The notes: generated from the sequence alone by a model not told the origin. A DNA stretch of 64,000 nt from Lota lota (GCA_026745465.1 JACYXH010000704.1:1883001-1947000), one strand, 5' to 3'. Positions 1 through 14,040 are shown, counted from the stretch's first letter. Numbers and translations: made by a program.

Positions 1-70
1 ATAAGTAGCGCTATTAGTAGCAGCAGATGGTGTCATTTTTATTACCTTGGTTTGGGCTACAGGGTTACAG

Positions 71-109
71 GCTAGACTTCTATAGCAGTTACCGCTGTAG
101 AAGTCTAGC
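71..109. repeat. 39-bp hairpin
   Basis: GCTAGACTTCTATAGC (71-86) and GCTGTAGAAGTCTAGC (94-109) are inverted copies with 15 of 16 paired (one T/G wobble) and a 7-nt loop. The stem is shorter than a microRNA precursor. Confidence 0.8.
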
Positions 110-219
110 ATGCTACCATGACACTGTGAGGACCTACGCTGCAGCACCATCTCTCTCTGCCTGGCAGACAGTTACTGCAGGAACCTGGGAAGCCCAAAGG
201 TCTGTGGTAATGCATACTA

Positions 220-257
220 ACACACACACACACACACACATAGACACTCACACACAC
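220..257. repeat. (CA)n microsatellite, interrupted
   Basis: Mostly CA dinucleotides with a TAGACACT interruption. Confidence 0.9.
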
Positions 258-2679
258 CGGCCACTTTTGTACCCCCAACCCTTTTAGATAAACTAGAAAG
301 ACGCCACTGTTGCTTTTTCAGTAAAAATACTTGTTTTTCTGTGAAGGAAAAAAATGAAATAGCACATGTAAGACAGCCTTGGTTGGGGCATTTAATGATG
401 AATGACACAGAGTCTAATGTCCCACAGTCAAGGCTAGCGCCGGTCCATCCAGGATATTTCACAAATTGGCGTTTGCAGGGGAAAGTCTCCTCCGAATCTA
501 TTCCAAGGAAAAGCAATGCGATGGGCAGAGACAAAGTGAACAGACATTTCCAAACTCTTAGCTCTCTAAAGGCCATCCGTTTATGTAACTAAATGGGCAT
601 TCTCACTCTCTACCTCAACTCAAGATTGCCAAAGATGTGTCCAAAGAAATCCATATTGATAAATGACTTGATGGCTCCACTTTAAGTTTGTTGGTCTGCA
701 GTCAATACTACACAGAACCAAGTTAGATGAAGATTATAACGGAATAGCTATGCATACTGAGATAATGGCTTAGAGGCACAGAGTGAAAAGTGGTGAGATG
801 AATAGATGCTGCCGGTGTATAACGTTGTTTGTCTGCAGAATACTCAACACCCGGTGTGCTTTTCAATATTTATTTGGATCAATGAATTTGAGTTACTTCG
901 GCCAAAGCCATAGTCATGATGTTGCAATCTTGATGCATTCTGGTTTCACCATGATAGTAAATATTTGTTCTGTTTGAAATGGTGTTCTGGCTGGGGAAGG
1001 AGTCACTTGTACAGGATCCTGAAATCAGATATGCAATCCCACTTTTATGCTACACAAAGATTTCATAGCAGTAAATTAAGATTTCAGCAGGAAATGTAAA
1101 CAGACAACAGACGTTAAATGTTTGGTATGCTGTTTCACTAGGACTTTACATCCCATGGTGATCTGCAGGTAGCCAATGAGAGTGTCTGCTGGCTGATTGC
1201 TTCTCTCACTTCAATGGATCAATTTCCATTCACGTCCTTTGAAAATTGATTCAAAATGCAAAGGAGATGCTGATTACGAGTTTGTAGTTCAGTCTACTCT
1301 AGTCTTGCTAAGCTAAGCAATAAATACAACATAGAACTCTAAGACGAAAGACAATAGAGCCTTTTCACAGAGTCGTTATCATTGGACAAACACAGGTGTC
1401 ACTCATAAAACGTATGATGGGTCTGCTCTAGAAGTCTACTACAACTGTGAAATGGGGCTAATGGACTTATTTTCCATCAAACCTTGACTTTGATCGCTCA
1501 GACAATATTTACCATTGTTTAGCATGGCCAGGCATAACAAGACCTATATGGCACAGAGCGGGTTACCTGAATTACGGATAGTGGTTCGGGTCATCTTTAA
1601 GGAATGAAATACAAACTCAAAAAGGGAGATGTCCCACAAGGACAGGCCACCGCTCGGTTAATAGCATTCTCTGCTCGCACAAAATTACAGTTATCAATTT
1701 GCCACATGAGACATTAATGACTCTACACTCATTCTAGAGTAGGTATGCCCAGCAGTCGATGGTATATTTCTGCAGAGGAGTTGAGCTCATTGGAGATACA
1801 GGTATATTAATTGAGAAGGAGATTCCAAAACCATTCATAGATAGAACTTTAAAGAGTGTAGAACTCGAGTGGTTGCTAGCAGGAGGAATGGACTATCTCA
1901 AAGAAATTATAACTGAAGGCAAAAGGGAAAGAGATAAAGTATATGAGCAAAACTTTTCCATTTTCTAATAGAATCTGCATCATGTGTCATAATATCCTGC
2001 AAACAAGCATGCATTTTTAATTTTTATATGTGTCAACATATACATTTCCATAGCCTATATAAAGTTTTCTGGCTTCATTCATCTAATTGGAGGAAAGGCA
2101 CATCAAATTAATTGTAAATATTTTCATCCTCAAAGTTATTCAGAGCTTCATTTAGTTGCATTAGAAAGCAAAACCTAACACTGAGGCATTAAATGTGTCC
2201 AGAATACTCTCAAATAATCCCAGTGGAAGAAGACAACATTAAAGATAATTATTTTTCCTCAAATGATTTTCTCTCACTGTGAAAAAAATCATTAATTTGT
2301 TTTAGGTAACAGCAGAATTCCAGCAGCATTCAACACGGCCCCCAAAAAAGCTAAAGAAAGTAATGTTTAAAACTGCAACAAAAAAATCACATCATCCCTT
2401 AGAAGATGTTTATTCTTAAAGCTATAATCAATTTAAATGACAGAACTGATGCAACCGTGTTCCTTTCTATAAAGTAACAGCGTGATAGCAAAATATGCTC
2501 ATTCCCTTTCTCCTCAATCTCTCTCCCTATCCAACACTGTACACCCCAAAACACATGGATTTCATTCTGACAAAAGTCTGCATTACATTTCCTCTTGATC
2601 TATTTCCACATCAGCCTTATGGCATATCTTACAAAGTCACTGCTCCAGCAAAGGAACAGTGACTTCTTCACCACCAACT

Positions 2680-3060
2680 TCATGTTTTATTTATAACATT
2701 ATTGTTGTTGTGGAATTCAAAGCTATAACTCAGACCCTTTGATGTGGGACTAAAAATGGACGCTGTAATCCTAATTGTGCATGGCTCGTGGAATGGGATT
2801 TGATTTAATCTCCCTTAATTGCCAGTAGGGGAGGCGACATATTTGCATATTCAAATCATTTATAAGTGGCCACTTTTGTCTACAAAGTTCAACCAGGGTT
2901 TATGAGTTGGCCCTCTGTGGCTGCAGGTCTGGGTGTTTAATGTGTTAACTGGAGCAAGCAGTGAATTAAGCTATTCCCCTGGTGGGCTGAAAGGGCCCAT
3001 TGATCATTGAAATAGGACATTAAAAAGGCAGAGTGACTCTAGTATCACACACACGGGCTG
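2680..3060. other. possible conserved non-coding element
   Basis: A repeat-free block with an octamer-like ATTTGCATATTCAAAT, TAAT-core homeodomain-type sites and CATTGATCATTG. Composition and motif density look like vertebrate enhancers in gene deserts. Conservation cannot be seen from one sequence. Confidence 0.25.
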
Positions 3061-3278
3061 TCTTTTGCCAGTCCCTGTTGGTAATGACATGACTGAAAGG
3101 TTCTTAGGTTACACTATCATACACTCATAATAACCACTCTTGCCAACCATTTCATGTCATATTCGTGCCCTTCTTTTAAGTTCATATTTCCTGTTGAGTA
3201 AGCATACCAGATAGTGTTAATTGAACAATGTTTAATTTGGTATTATGCATATTACAGTAACATGTATATCCCTTTAGC

Positions 3279-3309
3279 GTGTATGTGTGTTTGTGTATGT
3301 GTGTGTGTG

Positions 3310-3341
<32 letters not shown>
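3279..3341. repeat. (GT)n microsatellite
   Basis: GT repeat of about 60 bp with a few A, T and C interruptions. Confidence 0.9.
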
Positions 3342-4026
3342 GCAAAGCTATAATATCTTCTAGAACTACCATAAATGCAATATTTTTCTTTGGATTTGTC
3401 AACTTGTATATGTCAATCCCAAAAAAAGACAGTTTGGAGTCGGACCAAGTCTAGACTGATCTAGCTTCTGATCTAACATTGAATTGAGCCTTCACTGGTT
3501 ATGGATGTCAAAGGTGACTCTATGAGGATATGTTGGAGGTGTGGGTGGTGTTCAGGCTGGCGTGGCTTATTGGTATAGGGGGCATTGGAAAGGTTGATCA
3601 GGGACAGCAATGAGCAGGCTTTACTCGTTTTTACACAGAAGCTCCATCACCGTTTGGTTGAGGGTTCATCCACGCCCAACCAGCTGGGTAAAAAATTATT
3701 ACATTACAATCCAAAACTGTATTAACTGACAAAAACTACCTGAATTGTATTTTGTCACCGTTCTTTGACTCTGACTATTTTCTGCTGGCGTATCTGCAGC
3801 CAAAGAGTGAGGCAGAATTATGGGTGACCTCCTACTGCTGTAGTTGGTGTCTCCGCCTCAGTCACAGAGGCTTGTACAGTTAAAGCTCGGCCTCAAGGTT
3901 AATGGAGGTCTTAACTTGATCTACTCTGAACTTAAAATACAGAAAACAATTTATAAACTCAAAATCAAAAGATATCCTAACATAACGCTTAACAAAGCTT
4001 TGTAATTTGTTTATAATACAGAATGT

Positions 4027-4060
4027 ATGTATATATATATATTAATAATGTATATATATA
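4027..4060. repeat. (TA)n palindromic tract
   Basis: Two TA runs around TTAATAATG, able to fold on themselves. Confidence 0.8.
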
Positions 4061-5399
4061 CAATCGAATACTAATACGATTGGAACCTGATGTCCTTTGC
4101 TGGCATTTATTATAGGCATTTGCACCTTTTTTTGATGAGCCACATGCTACATAGCCTATCTTCACCCCAAATATAGCAAGGAAGACATCCAGGTATAGGT
4201 CTATTCTTTCATTTGCTTAATAATATGTTTAATCAATCATCTCTATCACCAGATCCACTTGGCTAAATCTTTGAGGGACCTTTTCATAATGGTGATGATC
4301 ATTGTATCACAGATACAGGCGGGAAAAGGAAGCAATTTGATCATTGGTACTTGATATCATTTAAAGTAGCCTTTAATAGGCTGACAGCTGTCTCCCTCCA
4401 CTGTTTGGACGGCGTTACAAAACAACAGATCTCCTGGAAGCTGCCAGAGGCTCTGGGTGACTTTCACAACAGTCTGTGCCACCACTTTTGAAGGGTTAAG
4501 GTAGGTGGAACTGGCCTCTTCAATCATTGCCTCCATTAGGTTGAGGATCATCTTTTTCAGCTAGCTTGCTGCTTCAGGAATCAGTGTGGGCCAAAGAGAA
4601 AACATTCAAATATTTTCAAGTGAAAGTTTTACTTTGATAATGCCACCAGATAGACAGCAATAATTAACCAAGCAATGGCTAATTATGGTGATGAATGTGA
4701 CTTAATGATAAAGAGGGCTATTAGTCTCTGGAGAATGAATCACCAATCTGGACTCAGAGTCTGTCTTGCATTTTCAAAACGGTTGTTTACGTCCCACGTC
4801 TGAAACAAGAAGTGCAATCCATCGTCAGCATTAGATTGTATTCCACAATTCACTCATAAATGATCATCATTCCAATTTAACATGATGGTTTGTTAACAAT
4901 CCTAGTGTTGAAGAGAGGTCATTAAGAACACTCATGCAAGAACTTATTCTGATCCGTTGTCTGAGACAGTCTTACCCTTAGCTAAATTTACGTCTTCAGT
5001 CTCCAGAGCAGACTCACGACACTTGTGGTCAATTACTGCAGTAAATATAGTTTTTCTGCATTGTGTAATGAATTTGTTCCTGACTATAGCATTGTATTCA
5101 TCTGACAATAATGATGAACTAATCATTTCAAATGTGTATCATGCATGGGCGTAGGAACCACTAGGTTAATAGAGATTAGCCAAGATGTTGTTTGAAACAC
5201 CTGAAACACAAAACAATATCGAAAACAATGGCCGGCACACGGAAAGAAAGTCTTGGCATGGATATCCGTTATCCGGCTACACCGCAACCCCAGAAATATT
5301 ACACGTTGTCATCAGAGGTAAATCGTCGTCAGACGATAGCCGATGGTTTCCGAGATTGGGGTTAACTCTAATCGTATTAAGGGATGTATGCTATACCTG

Positions 5400-5572
5400 A
5401 GTAAACCTGAACACCATTATCGTCATTAACATGAACACCATTAATAAACCTGAACATCATTAGTGAATGATTACTAGACCATTAGTTTACTGTTAATTAA
5501 CTGTTAGTCCTTTGTTAGATAATGTTTATTATTGCATAAATGGTGAATTAATGTACCAAAGTGTTACCAAAA
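5400..5572 (-). repeat. MITE-like teleost repeat fragment (GGTAACACTTT end)
   Basis: Read on the minus strand the right end begins GGTAACACTTTGGTACATTA, the typical end of a family of short AT-rich inverted-repeat elements in fish. The left part holds three irregular copies of a unit close to CCTGAACACCATTA. A short piece of the same end type (GTAACACTTTAAAAATAAG) lies in galc intron 12 near 42777. Classification is tentative. Confidence 0.45.
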
Positions 5573-8500
5573 CGTGTTAGAGAATACTTCATGTCGCATT
5601 AGTCATAGTCATTGATAATGCTTCCTAACCTCTTGGTCATATGATTATTAATTGAGTCGTCTTGTTTATTGAGCATCATTCAAAGTCGTTAATGGCTTGT
5701 AGTTGTATGAAATATGATCAAAGATATTTGCTTAGACAATGGTTTGCACCACTGTCGTGAGTTTCACTGAGTCTTCGAGGATACTATGAGCTTGACTCTG
5801 TAAAGCTCAGACTTGGTTTATGTGTACTGGGAAGGGGAATAAAAGTTTCAAAAATGTCCATTCAGTGGTATTCATTGTGAAATACAAATTGGCTTGTGAT
5901 CTTAAAATCAGCTAATGACAAGCAGCTGCCGCTGAGGTCAGAGCAAAGTTAACAAACAAAAAAGAAATCTTCCTCTGTGCTCTCATGCTCCTCGCCCTCA
6001 ATCCGCCATTTTATACGGCTCTGGACTGAAAATTAAAGGCAATTTGATATCATGCACTGCTTTTAACCCTTTATTAAAACTTTAAGGTTGCAAACAACCA
6101 GGCAGATGGGGTGCATTTGAAAGATAAGTTCACCCAAAGTACAATACAAACCCTATTTCTTTAATGTATTGCTCAGACTATCTGTCCATCTAGATTTGTG
6201 TTTGTATGTGGCGGAGATCCACTACTGGTCACTCTGCCAATAACCTAATGCAATGCTGAAGAATGGCTCTTTGTTTCTGCTGCTCAAACTGCTACAAGAG
6301 TATAGGAAATATAAATCCGAAAGGTACACATTTTTGGGGGAACTGAATCCGTCTTTTGTAACCATGGTTTAAAAATTAGTATCACAAAACGCTTAAATTA
6401 ACTATAAATAAAATAATCCAATCTGAAAAAAATATATATATACATAATGTTTTTCAAAATTAAAATGTGACGACTTCCTATCTCTACACAATCAGGCACT
6501 TACTCCTTTGAGTATATGGTGTATGAGCATTTTTATTAACAGCATCTCAAAGTTAATTACTTTCACACAAACTGAGATGCATCCTGTCTACAATCTATCG
6601 TCAAACTTCCATTGCTTTTAATTAACTGATGTTTACTGGTGTATGACGGATATAAAAGAGCAATGTTGGCAAACTGGGACTTGGCCCTGCAGGAAGATTA
6701 AATATTATTGTTTTGCCTCCCAGTATATAAATATACATACTATATATATATTTATCTTTTTTTATCACTCTTGCCGTTTGTCCTGCATTGTCCGCCTGTA
6801 TCTTAAACTCATTAATTAATTTATTGTATTAATATAGTGGACCATAATATAGATTATATTTTAATATTTGTCTACAACATTTGAAGGGATCATTATCACT
6901 TTAAACGTACGTTTATAAGACATATACATGTGTATTATATGCCGTGTGTGTTCTTGTGTGCATTCATTAATTGGTATTTTCCTTTATGTGAAATGTTCAA
7001 TCCTATTCAATATTGAATGGGATGATATACAGTGTATGCTTTACATCTGTAATATACCCATGCTCCTAGTATATAGCTATTAAATATATAGATTCCGGAA
7101 GGAATAAAAATGTATCATGAAAAATATATTTCTGCATCCAGAAATGTATAGGCTTACTATAGGAAACATAGAACCTCATAAAATATTACTATTAATATAT
7201 ATAATTTTCTCTTTAGTAACCTCATACTACAAATCTATCAAGACAACCCTCAGCTGCAGGGCCTATGGACCTCCATCGTCATTCCCCATAGACACTCTCA
7301 GAGTGATGCATCAGAGGATGTGTCAGGGCATCCATTATGCATTTCGCCCGGTCTTCATCATGTGCGCACCTCCTCCAGCATCCTTTGCTCTTTCCCTATC
7401 ATTTCACCATGCAGGCGACATCACCCTCTGCATCCTAATCTTCCAGATGTTGATGATGACGATGATGTTGATGATGTTGAGAGTCAAGCTGTTGAACTCT
7501 AGGTCAGTGCTGACAGGCTAACAAAGTGAAAATGTGAAAGCTGTTGAGGTCAACACACTCCGGTAGTGTTGATTGGCTTCTCAGATGGAAAGCGTTTACC
7601 CCTTAGTATAGGCCTGTGAGTCCTCTAACCTCTTCGTGCACACTTGAATCAGCTCTCTGTTTACAGTCATGAGTATTCTTCTGTATATTGCCATTCTCTT
7701 GCATTTTCACATTCAATCATATATCATACAGTATATTAGCAACCTTGTTGTGTATTTGAAATGTTTTCCATTTGCCTTGCAATTATTATTCATAGATTGT
7801 CATAGGTTTACTATTCTCCTTTACTGGGAATTCTGTCCATTTTGCTAATCTTTTGTGTGGTGCCTTCTGCTGGCATTCTATGGATCTATAGTGAAGAATT
7901 AGTTTTTCAGTTGCTACAAATTAATCAAGGGCACTTTGGCTTTACACTCACATGATGTGTGGACGAAAGCCGTCTCTGACCTCTTGTTGATCTGTTTTTT
8001 AAAGAGTGTCTCATAGTTTGTGGTTTTTTCTTCCTCTCTGAGCATCATCTGATCAGTCAGGGCGCTCAGTGAGCAGGGTAAAGACGGGCTTTATCTGGCA
8101 CCTTCCTCAACCTTGGAGTTCAATCAGCATTTTAAATTCATAACATAGAATTGATCTGGACGGCACTGGATAACGCCACTCTGAAACAAAAGGGGATCAT
8201 TGAGTCTACTTTTTGAATCTGAAGTGATGCTCAGGTCAGTCAAATATTTTGCCTGCATACGATTAGTCCCTGTCAGAGGTGATTCCGTCCACTTGTCATG
8301 ATGGAGATATATTCAGCGAGTGTCAAGTGGACTGTTACTAACCTCACTTTGGGTTTTTTGTATCAATATCGCGCCAATGAATCCTGCAACATTCAGGAAT
8401 GTATTTGTTTGTTTGTTGATTCTGTCAATTACATTCTCAATATGCATTCACATGCATCAGTTCTTCTTGCATTCTAGCTTCATCTGACCTCAAACAGATA

Positions 8501-9479
8501 CATTAATCTCCCTTTTTAAACACTAATTCCCATATGCTAGGCGCTAACATAACAGAGTAATGCAATCTGGGATGTTAGACGTACAATAATAATCAGCCAA
8601 TCTTTTTTTAATCCCGCCCAAATTTAATGTGGTATCAGAAAGTACACAAAAAGTAGAAGATTCCTTGTTTTAATGGTTTTTAGGTGTAGCCTTTAAATGG
8701 CCATACATTACATTGTTCAAATTAAAAGACAGATTTGCCCTGTCAGGGGCTTTAAATGTGCCGCCTCACTGCTTTTTTAGCATTCGTCTGACACCAGTCC
8801 CTTTTCTCCCTTCATATGCCATGTCATTAGGAACGCTACACAAACGCCGACATTATGCAAAAGATAGACAGAGCAGATGTTACTCTGTCAACATTGCAAG
8901 TGGAACAACATGTTTCAACAGTTTCAATAGGTTGTTTGAAAAAAAGAAAAACAGAAATGTGCGTGGTTCCCTAAAAAATAGAAATAAACTATACACATTC
9001 ACTCCAGTTCACCAAGGTAGCTGCGTTATATAACCGCTCTTATTTCTTAACTCTAAGACCTAAGTGACTACATGGGAAAAAAAGTCTACAATGGAAGGCC
9101 GACCATACAAAAGGGGATTGCTTAGCCTTTTGGCTCCCATGAGAAGGATCTGGAAAGGGCACATTTTCCATCCCTCACAACACATATTATGTTTCAGATG
9201 TGAAGTGAACTTCACCGAGAGGTTAATAATTCAACGGGCCAGTGTGGGGTGGACCTTTAATACACACATAATGATCCACGCGTAAAGCTGCCTGCTACGT
9301 GCACGGGGCTGTGCTCGCCTATAGTGGCAGCCATTGAAGATAACCTTCTGGCTGAGGGTAGCATAAAAGGATACACTCTGGTCTGGAATAGAGATCATAT
9401 CTTTTAATTAACCTTTCACTTAGTCAAGACAAAAAACAAAAAACAAAAAAACAAAAAATAATAATACAATTCAGTCTCT
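5573..9479. other. intergenic, no gene seen
   Basis: AT-rich sequence with short TA tracts near 6430 and 6740. No coding, RNA or element signal that I can support. Confidence 0.6.
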
Positions 9480-10080
9480 CGTGTGGGACTGCCCTTGCCT
9501 TTTCTCTGACATTTTATGGCTACAGGAAGTTTGCTGCTGAGCCAAAACGGCTCAAAATTTGTTTCAGCAGATTTAGAGTGGTTGAGTTATTAGCCAGTGT
9601 TTGCTGATATTACCAAGGACTCAGCAAAGCCCTGCTGGAAAGAAACATTGTTGACTTTTGTAAGACATTGTTAACATTTTTCTTTCTTTTCCGCATGACA
9701 TTGATATGCAGTAGGCAGCAACAGAGCCCGGCCAAGTAGGCTGTCAATGTTGTTGTTTTTCACTCTGTGCCTGAACTGTCACACGAATTGTATCTCAATG
9801 GCACTCTGGCGAGTATGCAAACATCTATTGTTTTTATATTATTTAATACTCTGCTCGGCCTGGTAGGAGTCTGCAGTGTTTAGGAGTGCTTACTGTATTT
9901 AACTGCTGTACTGAACGGTTGAGTTGCGGTGATGGTGAGGTTAAGTCTGCTGCAATATAAGATGCAAACATCACAGCAAACGCAAGAGTCATTTCTGGCT
10001 TTTGACAGCCAGGGAGGAGACATTTTGACGACCAGCAGGATTTAAAGTGTCAGTGTAGCAAGCTGCCTGGGTTAGACCAC
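9480..10080. other. possible conserved non-coding element
   Basis: Repeat-free block with balanced composition, several CTGCTGAG/CAGCAGA motifs and a TATGCAAA octamer-like site near 9810. Regulatory role is a guess from composition. Confidence 0.2.
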
Positions 10081-11063
10081 TTGTCACTGGGTAAACACAG
10101 CAAAGTGCAATCGTGTATAACCGGGCATGAGCTAATTATTTTGTCATTTAGTAGGGGATGCTAAATTCAACTATTAATTATTTCCATGAAACAAGTCATA
10201 TTCACAAAGGGAATGCATTTTAATGAGCTTTCGAAATGATGGTGATGACGAACGCTTGGCCTGGTATGACAAAAACACAGTAGACACTGTAATGTTAAGG
10301 GAGCAATTACTTCAGTGCTGCTAGTTAACCATTTAGAATAATAATACAAAAAAAGTACCTATATGGAGGACATGTTATATTGTTTTATTTGATGACATCC
10401 CTGAGGGAAGTGCTGCAGCCATCATGCTTTAGTTTTTGGTTATCAAAGTGTTCACTGCTCTTTGTGATGCACCTAGATGGCTGTTACGTCGCTGATGTTC
10501 AAATCATTTGGAATTCAAAGTAGCATTGCCTTCCACAATTTACGGGAATCCATTGCGTTTAAAATAGCAATATCCAGCTGTCAGACACACACAGCTGTTA
10601 CTTTCAAGATGTACCATATTAAATTCCCAGCATGCAGTGGGGGTGTATAATAATCTTCTGAAATGGATCGCCCTGTGACGCGGTTTGTTACAGCGTATTT
10701 AGTTTCAAATCGAATCACGGTTTTCATATACACATCATTATATATGCAGCGCACACGCACCGCATTGCTCCACATGGAAAATACGTAAAATAATGGATTT
10801 TATGCTGCCTCAGCTAAGCTAACATATTTCAAAGGATCTGCTCATGACTGTGGTCCTTAGTGTTACTACCAAAGGATCCCATTCAATTCCTCCATTTAAT
10901 CTTCTCTATTGGATCTATTCTTATGTACAGAAGGCCCATTACCTGGGCTTAGCTGCTACACTCACTACCTTTTGACCTTACCTCAAGGTCACAGCCATCT
11001 TGCTCATGGATGCCTCAAAATGTTTTTATTCTGGCAGTAGACGGCGATTGAACCTACAACCAC
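10081..11063. other. intergenic, no gene seen
   Basis: No recognisable gene or repeat before the Tc1 element. Confidence 0.55.
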
Positions 11064-11065
11064 TA

Positions 11066-12310
11066 CACTACATTGCCAAATGTTTTGGGACGCCTGCCTT
11101 TATGAAGGTTAATGACATCCCATTCTTAATCCGTAGGGTTTAATATGGAGTCTGCCCACCCTTTGCAGCTATAACAGCTTCAACTCTTCTGGGAAGGCTT
11201 TCCACAAGGTTTAGGAGTGTGTTTATGGGAATTTTTGACCATTCTTCTTGAAGCGCATTTGTGAGGTTAGGCACAGATGTTGGACAAGAAGGCCTGGCTC
11301 GAAGTCTCCTGCCACATTCTCCTCCGCTCCACATCCCAAAGGTGTTCTATCAGGTTGAGGTCAGGACTCTGTGCAGGCCAGTCAAGTTTCTCCACTCACT
11401 CATCCATGTCTTTATGGACCTTGCTTTGTGCACTGGTGCTCAGTCATGTTGGAACAGGAAGGCGCCATCCCCAAACTGTTCCCACAAAGTTGGGAGCATG
11501 AAATTGTCCAAAATGTCTTGGTATGCTGAAGCATTAACAGTTCCTTTCACTGGAACTAAGGGGCCAAGCCCAACCCCTGAAAAACAACCCCACACCATAA
11601 TCCCCCCTCCACCAAACTTTACACTTGGCACAATGCAGTCAGGCAAGTACCGTTCTCCTGGCAACCAACAAACCCAGACTCATCCATTGGATTGCCAGAG
11701 AAGAGAAGCATGATTCGTCACTCCAGAGAACACGTCTTCACTGCTCTAGTGTCCAGTGGCGGTGTGCTTTACACCACTGCATCCGACGCTTTGCATTGCA
11801 CTTGGTGATGTAAGGCTTAGATGCAGCTGCTCGGCCATGGAAACCCATTCCATGAAGCTCTCTACACACTGTTCTTGAGCTAATCTGAAGGCCACACGAA
11901 GTTTGGAGGTCTGTAGCTATTGACTGCAGAAAGTTGGCGACTTCTGCACACTGTGCGCCTCAGCATGCGTTGACCCCACTCTGTGATTTTACGTGGCCTA
12001 TCACTTCGTGGCTGAGTTTCTGTTGTTCCCAATTGCTTCCACTTTGTTATAATACCACTAACAGTTGACCATGGAATATTTAGTAGTGAGGAAATTTCAC
12101 AAATGGACTTATTGCACAAGTGGCAACCTATCACGGTACCACGCTTGATTTCACTGAGCTCCTGAGAGCGACCCATTCTTTCACAAATGTTTGTAGAAGC
12201 AGTCTGCATGCCTAGGTGCTTGATTTTATACACCTGTGGCCATGGTAGTGTTTGGAACACCTGAATTCAATGATTCGGAGGGGTGTCCCAATACTTTTGG
12301 AAATATAGTG
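11066..12310 (-). mobile_element. Tc1/mariner-like transposon, nearly full length, decayed
   Basis: The 1245-bp element is flanked by TA dinucleotides (11064-11065 and 12311-12312). Its ends are inverted repeats: CACTACATTGCCAAATG at the left, and CACTATATTTCCAAAAG when the right end is read on the minus strand, both continuing into TTTTGGGAC-type sequence. It carries a broken Tc1 transposase on the minus strand. The closely matching ends suggest a moderately old copy. Confidence 0.93.
11140..12176 (-). pseudogene. Tc1-like transposase pseudogene
   Basis: It reads from ATG at 12176 on the minus strand. The N-terminal helix-turn-helix region (MGRSQELSEIKRG, SGIITKWKQLGT, RSDRPRKITEW) is in one frame to about 11960. 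The catalytic part is spread over other frames: WSDES near 11720, [13 protein letters not shown] near 11590, FQHD near 11445, and [10 protein letters not shown] near 11350, ending KGGQTPY before the stop at 11140. All three catalytic acidic positions can be seen, but frameshifts and stops make it inactive. Confidence 0.9.
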
Positions 12311-12312
12311 TA

Positions 12313-14040
12313 TGTGGGGCGACTACGACTGCTTAGGTGGTAAAGAAGGTAAAGATGGGATTAGAAACCAGATCTCACAAACGAAAGCTACTACACAGGG
12401 GCATCTCCACTTGGAAAATACATCCTGCATTTACCTTGAATACTGTCCGCAAAATCGACAGAAATCTATATTTGCCACAATTGCCAACTTTCTTTTTCTT
12501 TTATTCTTTTTATAACTGTTGGATACTCATTGGCATTCAGCTCATGTATTCCTCTCATGTCTTGCAATCATCCTGATTTAAAGTTGCCCTCTCCACAGTT
12601 TTTTATTGCAGAGCGCAAAGGAAGCCATTCCATGTGTGGCATGTCGTCCAATACGCTCCAGAATTCGTGAAATGGGCTCTGAACTTTTCGATTAAAGACT
12701 TGTGTTTGAAAGCTGCGAGTGTCCAGGAGTGATATTGGAGGGTGAGAAGGTGCCCGGAAACTGACTTTCTGGTGAGAAATATCTGTAATCCACCTCGTAT
12801 TCCTCCTCTTGAGATTGGACACATGAAATGGGACACCTACAGAGTTCCCAGCATCCCAAGTTTCAGGTTGGAAAACTTTGGCCACAAAAAAGTAGCACAA
12901 CCTGGCTTAGCTAGATGACATTATAATATAAAGTAAAAGCAAGAATGGCAATGTCTCGGCCAGCTTTATTGGTACAGTGTGTTTCGGGATTGGGAAAATA
13001 GTTGATGGATAGGATATATAAGTGGGACTTTAGTTTGAGTAAATGTGCCAAATTTAAAGCTGCACTAATCGATCTCATGCTGCTAGAGGGCAGAAAACAA
13101 AAGTGAGACAAATCAAAAGATAAACAATCTCACAGTTTTGATCCAGCACCCACTCTACAAACACACATTTTGTGTTGCTGATATGTCCCAGGAACATATC
13201 TGATTATGCAATTTTTGACGTTTCTGTGGATGAATGATTCTGTGGAGAATTTCTCATTGCAACATTGCCTGATCACAACTACCTAAAAATATAACCTCTC
13301 GCTTAAATGTCTCGTGGTCACAAAATACCCTTACATCACCATACTGAACATATAGGGGACTAGGCGTCTTGCTGATAGGGGTCAGACAGTGAATACAGAC
13401 ACATGTCCTTAAGGTGCCAGTAACTGGGTTTGTGCTTGAGAATGCTGATGGTTAGACTCTGGAAACTTGTATAACGTATGTGAGGAGGGAGGTTAGAATA
13501 CTCGCCAGACCTACATGATGGACTGGATTCTGGATTGGACTGGACTCTATATAAAGAAAATGTAAACCCAAAATCAATCTAACTGGTTGCTGATGGGTCA
13601 AGGGTAAAAGCACACAAATCAAATCTACGTAATTTAATCAAGTCTAAGAGGATTAAGAAAAGTGAAAATGTGTAGCTTGTTCTGCACAAGGAGAATATAC
13701 CAAATAACAAGGACCAATAACGAATGACTAATTTGAACTCACCAATATGGCTAAATAACATTAAGAAATATACAATATATCATTAATCATGAATGTGTGA
13801 GAGGCCTTGTGTGTTGAAAACGAGAAGAGAAGAAGGGGAAGCAAAAATAAAACTAGAAACCCCCCCCCCTCTCTCCACGAAAAAGAAAGGAAGTGCATGA
13901 AAATAAATTGCAAGATCTGTGTGTCCATAAAAACAATGGAAGCAGGGGCTGAGGCGAGGATGAAAGCCCTGAGTCCAGCTGGCAGACATTGTATGCTTCT
14001 CCAGCTCCCGGCCAAGATTGATCTTTGTCAGGGGGGAAAA
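12313..14040. other. intergenic, no gene seen
   Basis: Short ORFs on the minus strand (for example 12568-12900) lack domain features. A C9-10 run lies at 13861. Confidence 0.55.

Larger units (their letters stand above)
1..2679. other. intergenic, no gene seen
   Basis: Contains the 71-109 hairpin and one CA repeat. Short ORFs here show no domain or splice context. Confidence 0.6.
3061..5399. other. intergenic; one protein-like minus-strand ORF
   Basis: Holds GT and TA repeats. A 64-codon minus-strand ORF at 4357-4551 (MILNLMEAMIEE, PSKVVAQTV, LWQLPGDLLF) has protein-like composition but no family match that I recognise. Confidence 0.4.

Noticed and set aside
71..109. microRNA precursor
   Set aside because: The stem is only 16 bp; animal precursors need about 30 bp.
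1759..1968. 69-codon ORF with protein-like composition
   Set aside because: No family, no splice sites, and no neighbours to support it.
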